NCBI RefSeq assembly: GCF_003730135.1
Contig: NZ_RJVO01000001.1
Location: forward strand, 706,001 to 770,000
DNA: 64,000 nucleotides
Direction of reading: 5' to 3'
Source of the DNA: Stagnimonas aquatica
GTDB lineage: Bacteria; Pseudomonadota; Gammaproteobacteria; Nevskiales; Nevskiaceae
Positions 47,272-54,937 of this stretch are shown in pieces; within the stretch, counting starts at the first letter, position 1; each line of letters opens with the position of its first letter. The translations under genes and the position numbers were made by a program. The notes below the pieces were generated by a model. That model worked only from the letters and a program-made list of their open reading frames with translations, made no database searches and had not been told where the DNA came from.

Positions 47272-48174
47272 ATGAGCCGTCTGCGCAGCGCTGCCGACCT
47301 TTCCCCGCAACAGGGCAAGCTCGCCCTCATCACCGGCGGCAACCGCGGCCTGGGCCTGGAGACGGCACAGGCGCTGGCCGGCGCCGGCGCGCGGCTGCTG
47401 CTCGGCTGCCGCGATCCGGCCAAGGGCGAGGCCGCCGCTGCGCAGCTGCGCCAACGGCATCCCGGCGCGCAGGTCGAGGTCCTGGCACTGGACGTCGCCG
47501 ACCTCGACTCGGTGCGTCGCTTCGCCGAAGCCTTCAAGGCCCGGCACGCCAGCCTGGATCTGCTGATCCACAACGCCGCCGCGATCATGGTGCCGCAGGG
47601 CAAGACCAGGGACGGCTTCGAGACCCATCTCGGCACCAACCACCTGGGACCGTTCGCGCTCACCGGCCTGCTGCTGGACCAACTGGAAGCCGCGCCGGCC
47701 GCGCGGGTGGTGAGCATGTCCAGCCTCGCGCACTGGCTCACTGCGGGCCTGGACCCGGACGATGCCGGCCTGAGCCGGCGACCGTACAAGGAGATGGATG
47801 CCTACGGTCGCAGCAAGCTGGCGGCGCTGCTGTTCACCTTCGAGCTGGAACGCCGGCTGCGGCGCACCGGCAAGCGCAGCATCGCGGTCGCCGCCCACCC
47901 CGGCTACACCGCGACCAATCTCGATCTGGGCAATTTCTTCATGCGCCTGGCCACCCGGCTGTTCGCGCAGAAGCCGGCGGTAGGCGCGCTGCCGGTGTTG
48001 CTGGCCGCGACCGGCGATGAGGTCAAGGGTGGCGACTACTACGGCCCCGGCGGCTACAAGGAACTCGGCGGGCCGCCGAAGCGCGTGGACTGCAGCGCGG
48101 ACGCGAAGGACGCGGATCTGGCGCGGCGGCTGTGGACGCTCTCGGAACAACTCACCGGCCTGCGCTACCTCTAG
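47272..48174 (+). CDS. Short-chain dehydrogenase (retinol dehydrogenase-like)
   Basis: A 300-residue SDR of the RDH/WWOX-like group: TGGNRGLGLETA cofactor loop, LIHNAA, Ser (SMSSLAHW), Tyr-x3-Lys (AYGRSKLAA) and VAAHPGYTATNL. The C-terminal YGPGGYKELGGPP segment is usual for these. It is the last of the three adjacent SDR genes; a role in lipid or steroid alcohol oxidation is possible but unproven. Confidence 0.8.
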   Translation: MSRLRSAADLSPQQGKLALITGGNRGLGLETAQALAGAGARLLLGCRDPAKGEAAAAQLRQRHPGAQVEVLALDVADLDSVRRFAEAFKARHASLDLLIHNAAAIMVPQGKTRDGFETHLGTNHLGPFALTGLLLDQLEAAPAARVVSMSSLAHWLTAGLDPDDAGLSRRPYKEMDAYGRSKLAALLFTFELERRLRRTGKRSIAVAAHPGYTATNLDLGNFFMRLATRLFAQKPAVGALPVLLAATGDEVKGGDYYGPGGYKELGGPPKRVDCSADAKDADLARRLWTLSEQLTGLRYL

Positions 48175-48529
48175 CCAGACAGCCGCGACCAGCCAAGCCG
48201 CGATTCCAGGGCCAGCCGTTCACCGGCGAGGCCCAGCTGTGGAACTTCAATGCGTTGTCTTGGCTGAGGCCGAGTCTGGAACCTGGGCGGCATGCCGCGC
48301 AACGCGGCGTGTAGGTGGCGCCCGCTCTAGTGATGAAAGCAGGCGCCCAATACTTGGTTTCCTTGCGTGAATTGCTGGCAAGTGGTGGCGTACGCCCGTT
48401 ACCACAGCACGCTCTGGATCAAGCGTTCGGCCCTGCCCTTGTGGTGAAGGGCGTAGGGTCGGACGCGGCGGCGGCGTGCGTTGGCTAGGCTCGCGAGCGG
48501 CGGCGGCAACTTTCGAGTCAGAGGCAGTC

Positions 48530-49180
48530 GCGTTATCGGTCGTTTCCTTATGCACGCTTATGTGGCGCTGGCAGTCGCGCTCCACACCCTGTTCGTGAAA
48601 TGCAGCGGTCGTCAGTGACGATTCGTGCTCGGCCACGCTGGCAAGGCCGGTGCGCGATGGCTCGTCAGTGGCAACACGGAACACCTGCCGGCCAATCCCG
48701 CCACGCCCCGCAACCCGATCCCCAGGAAAATTGCTCCGCCGCAGTGTCTTGGTATCCAGACGATTTCTATCGCCTGGATACTCCATCTCGTGCCCCATGA
48801 AGGGCACCACCGGAGCCAGCGCGCGCCAGCGTCGCCATCGCGTACCCCGCATAAACAGCGACATGCTCGCCGCCGGTCCGGGCATCAAGCCGCAGACCAG
48901 TCTCCAGGCAGCTGGAGCAATCTTCCGATACCGCCAGATCTCCCGATCAACACCGTTTCCACCATCTGCCCACCGAGCTGGTCGATACCCACATCGCCTG
49001 TGCGAGTTCCTCCACCGGAAGGCCGGTCTCCAAACGCTCCACCACCCCGACTCGACCATACGCCGTTACACGCGCATGCTTGGCGCAGCTTTCCTCCCAA
49101 GGCTATCGGGCGTCATTGCCCGTAACCTCCACTGCCCCATCCCTTCCGGCAGGCAACAACCCACCGGCACATCACAGCTC
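48530..49180. repeat. Dispersed repeat, copy interrupted by ~349 bp
   Basis: 48530-48700 and 49046-49180 match 25076-25375. The 349-bp insert between them (48701-49045) has CCCG at both junctions. On the minus strand the insert continues the flanking frame into a helix-turn-helix-like stretch (TGLPVEELAQAMWVSTSS) before stopping. The whole 48175-49195 interval has no intact gene; its first 350 bp show only short frames. Confidence 0.55.
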
Positions 49181-49195
49181 GCAGGCGCCCCCGCG

Positions 49196-50440
49196 ATGGA
49201 AGAACTGAAACTGGTGCAGCCCTTCCTGGTCAGCCTCGGCATCGGGCTGATGATGGGCCTGGAGCGCGAGCGCCGGCCCAATGCCCGCGCCGGCCTGCGC
49301 AGCTTTGCGCTCACCGCGCTGCTGGGCACCACCGCTGCCTTGCTCGGCGAGCACGGCGCCAGTATCTGGCCGCTGGTCGCCGGACTGCTGACGGTGGGCG
49401 CGGTGATGCTGCACGCCCGCGCGCCCGCCGCCAATGGCGAAGACCCGGACACCGTCACCCCGCTGGGAGCACTGCTCTGCTACTGCCTGGGTGCCATGCT
49501 CTGGTATCAGCACACCCACCTGGCGGTCGCCCTGGCCCTGGCCGCCACCAGCCTGATGTACTTCAAGGCCGAGCTGCACGGCCTCTCGCACCGCCTCACC
49601 CACCAGGATCTCATCAGCTTCCTGCAGTTCGCGCTGATCAGCTTCATCGTGCTGCCGCTGCTGCCCAACCAGGGCTACGGCCCCTACGAGGTGCTCAACC
49701 CCTTCCGCATGTGGCTGATGGTGGTGCTGATCTCCGGCATCGGCCTGGCCGGCTACACCGCGCTGCGGCTGTTCGGCGAAGGCCGCAGCGCGCCGCTGCT
49801 GGGCCTGCTGGGTGGCGCGGTGTCGAGCACCGTCACCACCATGGTCTACGCCCGGCAGGTGCGACAGACACCCGCCCTGCGACGCATGGCGCTGGCGGTG
49901 ATCCTGATCGCCAACCTGGTGGTGATGCTGCGGCTCGCCATCGTCACCGCCGTGATGGGCCGCGACGTGCTGGCGCAGTTGCTGCCGGTGCTGGGGCTGG
50001 GCTTTGCCGCCGGGGCACTCGTCGCCTGGCCGGCGCTGCGCGCGGCGCAGCACGAAGCCCAACCCGGCGCGCCGCTGGAGATCGCCAACCCCATCGAACT
50101 GCGCGCCGCGCTCAGCTTTGGCCTGCTGTTCGGCCTGGTATTGCTGGCGGTGGCCTGGCTGCACGACCTTGCCGGCGCGCGTGGCGTTTACGCCGTGGCC
50201 TTGGTTTCCGGCCTCACCGATGTCGATGTCATTACCCTCTCCAGCCTGCAGATGCACGAAACCGGCGGCCTGACCACCGCAGAGGTGGTGCACAGCATCG
50301 CCCTCGCCTACGGCTCCAACCTGGTCGCCAAGCTGCTGATCGTCGGCGCCATCGCCGGCCGCGCGCTGCTGCTGCCGGTGCTGCGCGGCTTCGCCGCCAC
50401 CGGCGCGGGCCTCGGCCTGGGCGTGCTGCTGTTCGCCTGA
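49196..50440 (+). CDS. MgtC/SapB family DUF4010-type membrane protein
   Basis: A 414-residue membrane protein with twelve or so hydrophobic segments. It opens with the MgtC/SapB-like module (SLGIGLMMGLERERRP, then GLRSFALTALLGTTAALLGE) and ends with the DUF4010 module (GLTDVDVITLSSLQ, SNLVAKLLIVGAIAG). The family is of uncertain transport function. The start ATG at 49196 is just after the end of the dispersed repeat, which may have brought a promoter. Confidence 0.8.
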   Translation: MEELKLVQPFLVSLGIGLMMGLERERRPNARAGLRSFALTALLGTTAALLGEHGASIWPLVAGLLTVGAVMLHARAPAANGEDPDTVTPLGALLCYCLGAMLWYQHTHLAVALALAATSLMYFKAELHGLSHRLTHQDLISFLQFALISFIVLPLLPNQGYGPYEVLNPFRMWLMVVLISGIGLAGYTALRLFGEGRSAPLLGLLGGAVSSTVTTMVYARQVRQTPALRRMALAVILIANLVVMLRLAIVTAVMGRDVLAQLLPVLGLGFAAGALVAWPALRAAQHEAQPGAPLEIANPIELRAALSFGLLFGLVLLAVAWLHDLAGARGVYAVALVSGLTDVDVITLSSLQMHETGGLTTAEVVHSIALAYGSNLVAKLLIVGAIAGRALLLPVLRGFAATGAGLGLGVLLFA

Positions 50441-50500
50441 GAGCCGTTGGGCCTTCGGCCCCAAGTCTCGCACCGCAACCGCCACCTCACACGAAACGCC

Positions 50501-50998
50501 TCACGCCGGGCGGTGACCGTAGCTCAGCACTCGCGTTATGAGCCATTTATCTCCCTCCTGACGCCAGACGATTACGAATTCCGCAGTACCCTCGCACGCG
50601 CCAGACTTGAACTGGCAGAACCGATGCACGCCTTGAGCGATGGCGCCGAAGTCTTTGATTGGATAGACGCGCAAGCTGCCAGCCACCAACTCTCGCCGGA
50701 AGTTGCCGCAAACGAACTTCTCGGTGTTGGCGATCATGTCGGCCCGATTCCAGGTGACCCCGCCATTGTCGTGATAGAACTCAACCGACTCGGAAAAGTA
50801 CCCGGCGTGCTTCTGCAACTGACCCGCCTCTGCACAGGTGTTGAAGGCCGAAAAGACCTCCGTGTCCAGGGCCAGAATTTTGTCGAACAGAGGCCCAGGA
50901 GTCTGGGGAGCCGCGCTTGAAGAAACCTGCGGGGTAGCCGCGCAACCGCTCAGCACCAGGTTGGCAGCGAGCGCGCAGACGGCAAGGTGATTGTTCAT
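50501..50998 (-). CDS. SnoaL/NTF2-like lipoprotein
   Basis: A 165-residue lipoprotein: signal peptide with lipobox LVLSGC (Cys19), then a cystatin-like NTF2 fold pattern (ILALDTEVFSAFNTC..., YFSESVEFYHDNGG, a second Cys-rich strand and WLITRVLSYGHRPA at the end) of DUF4440/SnoaL proteins. A disulfide between the cysteines is likely. Its role is not known. It lies just outside the distal end of the cassette array. Confidence 0.75.
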   Translation of the reverse strand: MNNHLAVCALAANLVLSGCAATPQVSSSAAPQTPGPLFDKILALDTEVFSAFNTCAEAGQLQKHAGYFSESVEFYHDNGGVTWNRADMIANTEKFVCGNFRRELVAGSLRVYPIKDFGAIAQGVHRFCQFKSGACEGTAEFVIVWRQEGDKWLITRVLSYGHRPA

Positions 50999-51078
50999 GG
51001 TCTTCGAGGAAGAGAAGGGCAGTTAAATGCGGAACCGGACGCCGCTCTTGGCATTCTTGGATCACCGGCCTTCTGCGT

Positions 51079-51294
51079 CTACCGCCACGCAGCACCCTGC
51101 AGTAATCGTCCACCGGTCCGCGTGCGGGAGGGCGAGGCATTAGAAAGCGGCTTGCAGCCATCGACCGCAAACAGCTCCTTGCCGGGCAGGACCTGACCGG
51201 AGAACCGCACCGGCAGCATCTTCGACAGATGTGGATCGACCGCCTTGCAGCGCGCCACGAGCACCTCTTTCCAGAAGCGACAAAGCCGCTGCAT
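51079..51294 (-). pseudogene. Transposase remnant (IS1182-like)
   Basis: The 71-codon open stretch contains VDPHLSKMLP...GKELFAVDGCKPLSNAS, which resembles the central part of IS1182-type transposases (typically PHF...GRELFAIDGCKLPSNASKEWSG). Neither end of an element nor flanking inverted repeats are seen, so it is a fragment. It marks the distal edge of the integron. Confidence 0.55.
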
Positions 51295-51347
51295 AAGCGC
51301 AGCGGCTTGTGTGCCAAATCAGCAGCGATTCTGGGTTTTTTCTACAG

Positions 51348-51405
51348 CCTCAACGCCTAAGTTAAGCGGCGGGCGAAGCCCGTCCGCTTGAATGCATGGT
51401 TAGCG
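51348..51405 (-). other. attC site of cassette C9
   Basis: Core sites CCTCAAC (51348-51354) and GTTAGCG (51399-51405) flank an imperfect palindrome with TTAAGCGG/CCGCTTGAA arms. Confidence 0.85.
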
Positions 51406-51795
51406 CTCATGTGCGGTTGCGGCGCGAGCGGATGCCACCCAAGCTTTTAGCGACGTTTGGTCTGCTTCAAATGCACCTGAAACTACCGGCCCAAGGCTGA
51501 AGTTGTTTGGGCTGAACTTATATGTGCCAGACAAAGCTCCTCGCTCTTCTAAAACGAAGGTGAAGGCAATGTTCTCTTCCATATTTTCCCAGTTGGCCGA
51601 GATGCGCTTGCCAATTGCGGCTTCAAGGCGCTGCAGCTCATCGACGAAAGAACTCCATTCTGCAGTGTCGATGGTGCACCCAAAACGGCATGTCACAGAT
51701 GGCACATGCACTTCTATAGCCGCACTCATCCAGCCCTCTTGATCAGGCCGTGATAGACGAAGCTCAAAATCTAGGCCGTGGCTTTTGATTTGCAT
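51400..51795 (-). CDS. Cassette C9 protein (possible WapI/Imm-like)
   Basis: A 131-residue protein that begins with MQIKSHGLDFELRLSR and ends in a TAA lying in the attC core. Its pattern of alternating strands, the GAFEADQTSLKAWV segment and its length recall a small immunity-protein family (WapI-like), but I cannot confirm this without a search. The ATG at 51795 lies a few bases after the C8 attC core; the longer frame through the attC is translation of the recombination site. Expression depends on the integron promoter or a near one. Confidence 0.65.
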   Translation of the reverse strand: MQIKSHGLDFELRLSRPDQEGWMSAAIEVHVPSVTCRFGCTIDTAEWSSFVDELQRLEAAIGKRISANWENMEENIAFTFVLEERGALSGTYKFSPNNFSLGPVVSGAFEADQTSLKAWVASARAATAHER

Positions 51796-51798
51796 GAG

Positions 51799-51865
51799 AG
51801 CTAACGCCGAAATTAACCGGCGTGACCGCGAAGCGGGCACGTCCGAGTTGAATGCCTTGTTAGCC
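51799..51865 (-). other. attC site of cassette C8
   Basis: Cores AGCTAAC and GTTAGCC at the ends, palindromic arms around CCGCGAAGCGGG. Confidence 0.85.
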
Positions 51866-51938
51866 ACGCCCGGCCCGAAACTGTGTGCGCTGCCAAGCGA
51901 GGAAATGAAAAAAGCATGGGAGCCTTTTGAACCGGGAG

Positions 51939-52187
51939 TTATCTATGACGAAGAAGAGATTCAGCAGCTTGGCGCGAGGCACCAATTGCCTGCACATAAA
52001 CCTCTAGCTGACAGCTCTGAGAGTGGTTTTGAAGGAGCGCCGAACCATGATCGTTGAAGTTGCCGGAAACGATGTCATTCGGACGAACATCACCAACCTC
52101 CAAATCGAAGACCACGAACTCGCCGTCTTCGAGCTGCACAGCGAATCGCGTTCTGTTTGCATTGAAACCGCAGACTCTGGCTTTCAT
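51939..52187 (-). CDS. Cassette C8 hypothetical protein
   Basis: An 82-residue protein (start MKARVCGFNANRTRF) with beta-rich N-terminal half containing FAVQLEDGEFVVFDLEVGD, a pattern of a small OB/SH3-like barrel, and a Gln/His-rich middle. The ATG at 52187 directly follows the C7 attC core. No family is recognised; size and position are typical of integron cassettes. Confidence 0.6.
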   Translation of the reverse strand: MKARVCGFNANRTRFAVQLEDGEFVVFDLEVGDVRPNDIVSGNFNDHGSALLQNHSQSCQLEVYVQAIGASRQAAESLLRHR

Positions 52188-52189
52188 AT

Positions 52190-52257
52190 GGCTAACGCCC
52201 AGCTTCAGTGGCGCAACCGCCGAAGGCGGGGGCGTCCACTGCAAGCACTTGTTGGGC
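52190..52257 (-). other. attC site of cassette C7
   Basis: Cores GGCTAAC (52190) and GTTGGGC (52251-52257), arms TTCAGTGG/CCACTGCAA. It is very similar to the C3 attC. Confidence 0.88.
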
Positions 52258-52280
52258 CTTATCCCTGACTTTGGACACGA

Positions 52281-52820
52281 TCATTTACCAAATAGGCCAG
52301 GCATCACTTTGCGTGCAACGGCCCACTCTCGTTTGTTATCTAAACAAGACACCGTAACTTTGTACGGGGTAGTTGCACCGATGCCGATGTGGTACCCCTC
52401 AGCCGCCGATCCGTCCCAGCTACCTGTTCCGTATTTGTCTACCAGCGTTGTCTTTACTGCTTCGGGCAGTGTTGCGATGTACTCCATGGCAAACTTTCTC
52501 GAAAGTGATTTGCCTTCTTGTACCTCCGCTGGGGAGTACGCTTTACCGTCTGCCGGAAGACCATAAGTGATTTTCACCGCGACTATTTCAAATATCTGCC
52601 TCTTATCTGCATCTAGTCTTATTTCGTACCTGTCGAAACGCGCGTCAGGTTCTGGAGCTTCGCCTACATACCAAACGGAAGCGTCATTTCCATACAGCTT
52701 TTCTCCCAACCGTGCGGGCTTCGAGCCAAAGGCAAAGCCATAAGCGCCTTCAGGTGAGCACGCATAGGCGGGCGCGGTGAACAATATCGCGGCGGCAACC
52801 GCTGAAAAAATGAATCTCAC
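52281..52820 (-). CDS. Cassette C7 exported hypothetical protein
   Basis: A 179-residue protein with a signal peptide (residues 1-19, cleavage near AYA-C) and a mature region with the motif EGAYGFAFGSKPARLGEKL. A GTG at 52820, preceded by the purine-rich GAGAGAG, puts the signal peptide at the N-terminus; an ATG nine codons earlier falls in the attC core. Two cysteines (after the signal and near the end) may bond. The function is unknown, and a periplasmic location is likely. Confidence 0.65.
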   Translation of the reverse strand: MRFIFSAVAAAILFTAPAYACSPEGAYGFAFGSKPARLGEKLYGNDASVWYVGEAPEPDARFDRYEIRLDADKRQIFEIVAVKITYGLPADGKAYSPAEVQEGKSLSRKFAMEYIATLPEAVKTTLVDKYGTGSWDGSAAEGYHIGIGATTPYKVTVSCLDNKREWAVARKVMPGLFGK

Positions 52821-52841
52821 TGGATCTGCTCTCTCTTTACG

Positions 52842-52920
52842 GCCCAACGCTCAGGTTAAGCAGCGGCCACGCCGGAGCGACAGCGGAGGCGTGGACGTCG
52901 GCTTGAACCGCCGGTTGGGC
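52842..52920 (-). other. attC site of cassette C6
   Basis: Cores GCCCAAC and GTTGGGC, arms TTAAGC/GCTTGAA and a GGCCACGCC/GGCGTGG inner stem. Confidence 0.88.
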
Positions 52921-52925
52921 GGTAA

Positions 52926-53219
52926 CTACGCTGGCTTTCCATGTGCTTGTAACTCCGCTGCGAGGATGCTGAGGCTAAAGCCGCTGTATTTTTCTTCCTT
53001 GCGATCTTCCTCTGGAATGAGAGCGAGGTGAAGTTCCTCGTAGTTCTCCGGAGTGCACGAGACGCCTGGAGCGCCTTTGACTTGGTCATGGACTACGACC
53101 ACAACAGTGCCAACAGGAACGGTTACATGGTGGCCGCCTGTGAATGGTGCAAACCAGTGAGTGAGCGCAATGGCGGGCATTGGCGACACCACTAAGAACT
53201 TGGAACCCTTCTTGAGCAT
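52926..53219 (-). CDS. Cassette C6 hypothetical protein
   Basis: A 97-residue protein with a hydrophobic centre (VTVPVGTVVVVVHDQ) and the pattern FAPFTGGHHVTVPVGT, a small beta-barrel-like arrangement, then a conserved-looking LIPEEDRKEEKYSGFSLSI tail. The start at 53219 lies about 40 bp into the cassette. No family is recognised. Orientation follows the array, so it can be expressed from the common promoter. Confidence 0.6.
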   Translation of the reverse strand: MLKKGSKFLVVSPMPAIALTHWFAPFTGGHHVTVPVGTVVVVVHDQVKGAPGVSCTPENYEELHLALIPEEDRKEEKYSGFSLSILAAELQAHGKPA

Positions 53220-53251
53220 GCTTCTCCAGATTGGCTCACTGTGTCTTTGCC

Positions 53252-53311
53252 GCCCAACGCCAAAGCTCAGCGGCGGGGCGAAGCCCCGTCCGCTGGAGTG
53301 CCTGGTTAGGG
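53252..53311 (-). other. attC site of cassette C5
   Basis: Cores GCCCAAC (53252) and GTTAGG (53305-53310), arms CAGCGG/CCGCTG around GGGGCGAAGCCCC. Confidence 0.88.
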
Positions 53312-53317
53312 GCGACC

Positions 53318-53632
53318 ATGCGAGTGCTCGCGCAGTGCAGCCGGTGCCGCAAAGAGATTGGCCTTAGCGATTACCAGACGGACGGGGCTGGCGGCTTTTG
53401 TCATGCGCTGTGCCCAACCATGAACCCTATTGAGACGCTGCCGCCAGATACGACCAAGCGGACTAAGTGGAGCGGGATGGAAAAGCTGACCTCACCCTTT
53501 ATGCCGGGGGTTGATTCAGGCTTGCATATCAAGACCATGAAAGACCCTACCTGTGTTGCCGACTCGCAGGGGATATATGGGCCACGCGAGCCGGCGATGA
53601 TGCAGGGAGGTGCAGCATGGCCGAAGAATTGA
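53318..53632 (+). CDS. Cassette C5 reverse-oriented gene, zinc-ribbon-like protein
   Basis: A 104-residue protein read against the array direction. It begins seven bases after the attC core with AGGGG as ribosome site. Its N-terminus carries C-x2-C...C-x3-C (CSRC, CHALC), a possible zinc ribbon. Codon choice and composition look like a real gene more than the 91-residue frame on the other strand (53401-53676), which also has a ribosome site. It is followed by an overlapping small frame. Confidence 0.5.
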   Translation: MRVLAQCSRCRKEIGLSDYQTDGAGGFCHALCPTMNPIETLPPDTTKRTKWSGMEKLTSPFMPGVDSGLHIKTMKDPTCVADSQGIYGPREPAMMQGGAAWPKN

Positions 53633-53760
53633 ATGGCCTCGTCGGTAAGAAAGACGGCGGAAACACTGATGCCCATAAAGCCCCTAACGCATGGAGTTCA
53701 GCGGCGCCGAGCGAAGCGAGGGAATGGCCGAAGGCCACGTCCGCTGCAACGACTGGTTAG
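53617..53760 (+). CDS. Cassette C5 small reverse-oriented frame
   Basis: A 47-codon frame beginning MAEELNGLVGKKDGG after GGAGG, overlapping the end of the preceding gene by 16 bases and ending with TAG in the C4 attC core. The downstream half is translation of the attC. It may be a short partner of the zinc-ribbon gene or a chance frame. Confidence 0.35.
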   Translation: MAEELNGLVGKKDGGNTDAHKAPNAWSSAAPSEAREWPKATSAATTG

Positions 53761-53762
53761 AA
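53682..53762 (-). other. attC site of cassette C4
   Basis: Cores CCCTAAC and GTTAGAA, arms TTCAGCGG/CCGCTGCAA, inner stem GGCC-GAAGG-CC. It is identical to the C2 attC apart from the first bases. Confidence 0.88.
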
Positions 53763-54003
53763 ATTGTTATCACGCGATCCCTGCCCCTGAGCTACTCCCC
53801 CTCGCCAAAAAAGCGCCCCTTGAACCCAATGAGCGCTCCTTACAAAGCCTCTGAAATTTTGTCCGTATCAACTTGTTATGCGGCACAATTTCAGAGGCTT
53901 TGTAATAGCACACCAAGCGGTCATTCATACAGCTCAAAAAGATGTCTACGCTGTGCGGCTTTGCCCCAAGAATTACCCGCCGAAACCGCCTAACAATTAC
54001 TAA
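53688..54003 (-). repeat. Cassette C4: 316-bp ORF-poor cassette, identical to C2
   Basis: Identical base for base to 54863-55178. It holds a 19-bp perfect inverted repeat (arms at 53840-53858 and 53887-53905, 28-base loop). The only sense frame is 52 codons (53770-53928, starts MNDRLVCYYK) and runs through both arms. A 100-codon frame on the other strand is not supported by composition. Confidence 0.8.
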
Positions 54004-54065
54004 CGCCCAGCTTCAGTGGCGGCGTCGCCGAAGGCGACGACGTCCACTGGAAGCACTTGTTGGGC
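53998..54065 (-). other. attC site of cassette C3
   Basis: Cores TACTAAC and GTTGGGC, arms TTCAGTGG/CCACTGGAA, inner GTCGCCGAAGGCGAC stem. Confidence 0.88.
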
Positions 54066-54068
54066 CCG

Positions 54069-54836
54069 TCACAGGTCAGCCTTTGCGACAAACTCCAACT
54101 CCACCTTTGCTGGGCAGGCGCGCACCTTCCGCTCCCAGAGACTTCTGATGCGAGCCAAATCATCTACCGGGAAGTCGAAGACCACCACCAGCAGCAGTCG
54201 GAAACGACTCTCAAAGAACTTGTCGGCAACAACTGCACCGTAAAGCGCGCGATCGAGTGCCATGCTCGAAATCATAGGTGAGCGCAACAGCTTTACCTCC
54301 AGAGCTGTGAACTGCATGCCTTCAGTAAATAGGGCGTCGAATGCGACTCCGGTATCTCCGATGCCGAGATTGCGTTCTCCAGGTACGCCAAGCCTCTTCT
54401 CGTATCGCTTTACGACCCCCTCCTCAACTCTCTCAATCTCGCGCCTCAGTTCCAAGTAATCGGGCCTGACCGAAACGCTCTCCGGTGATACGGAAACAAC
54501 TTGCTCTGCTGGCGGCGGCGCTTCCGCTTGAGGTATTGCGTCACTAAGCTCCCTCTGTATTTTCGTTTCCTGCTCCTCTGGAGATAGCGTCCTCAGGAAT
54601 GACTTGTCGTCCTTGTAGTCACCAGGCGCATAAAGCTTTCCGTGGTGCTTTGAAACAAGGAGATAGAAGACGCCTAAAACAACAACAGGGAAAAGTACGA
54701 TGAAGATAATGAGCGGATGTCGCTCGTCAGCGGAGAGCGTGCTGGCCGTAGCACCTAAAAGTAGGTTCGCGATGCTATAAATCAGCGAGATGAAGAGGGC
54801 TACGATTCCCAGCGGATTTTTTACTAGATCCTTCAC
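54069..54836 (-). CDS. Cassette C3 membrane-anchored protein with ExK nuclease-like motif
   Basis: A 255-residue protein: two membrane helices (about 10-30 and 42-62), a charged linker with a Pro/Ala/Glu stretch, a short coiled coil (125-148), and a C-terminal globular domain. In that domain IGDTGVAFDALF (Asp161, Asp167) is followed 13 residues later by ALEVK (Glu180, Lys182), the order of a PD-(D/E)xK site. It starts with GTG after GGGGGG. A restriction-like or defence role is a hypothesis; no family was identified. Confidence 0.65.
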   Translation of the reverse strand: MKDLVKNPLGIVALFISLIYSIANLLLGATASTLSADERHPLIIFIVLFPVVVLGVFYLLVSKHHGKLYAPGDYKDDKSFLRTLSPEEQETKIQRELSDAIPQAEAPPPAEQVVSVSPESVSVRPDYLELRREIERVEEGVVKRYEKRLGVPGERNLGIGDTGVAFDALFTEGMQFTALEVKLLRSPMISSMALDRALYGAVVADKFFESRFRLLLVVVFDFPVDDLARIRSLWERKVRACPAKVELEFVAKADL

Positions 54837-54856
54837 GATCCCCCCTTTTTTCTCAG

Positions 54857-54937
54857 GCCCAACGCATGGAGTTCAGCGGCGCCGAGCGAAGCGAGGGAAT
54901 GGCCGAAGGCCACGTCCGCTGCAACGACTGGTTAGAA
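54857..54937 (-). other. attC site of cassette C2
   Basis: Cores GCCCAAC and GTTAGAA, otherwise as the C4 attC. Confidence 0.88.

Noticed and set aside
48247-49059. A 270-codon minus-strand frame
   Set aside because: It spans unrelated pieces: the tail of the SDR gap, one arm of the dispersed repeat and its insert. It is not conserved at the other repeat copy as a whole.
53401-53676. A 91-codon minus-strand frame in cassette C5
   Set aside because: It has the expected orientation and a ribosome site, but its composition is less protein-like than the opposite frame with the CxxC motifs. Not fully excluded.
53691-53993. A 100-codon plus-strand frame present twice (also 54866-55168)
   Set aside because: It begins with translated attC sequence and runs through the inverted repeat. 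Both copies are identical because the whole cassette is duplicated, so repetition is no evidence for coding.
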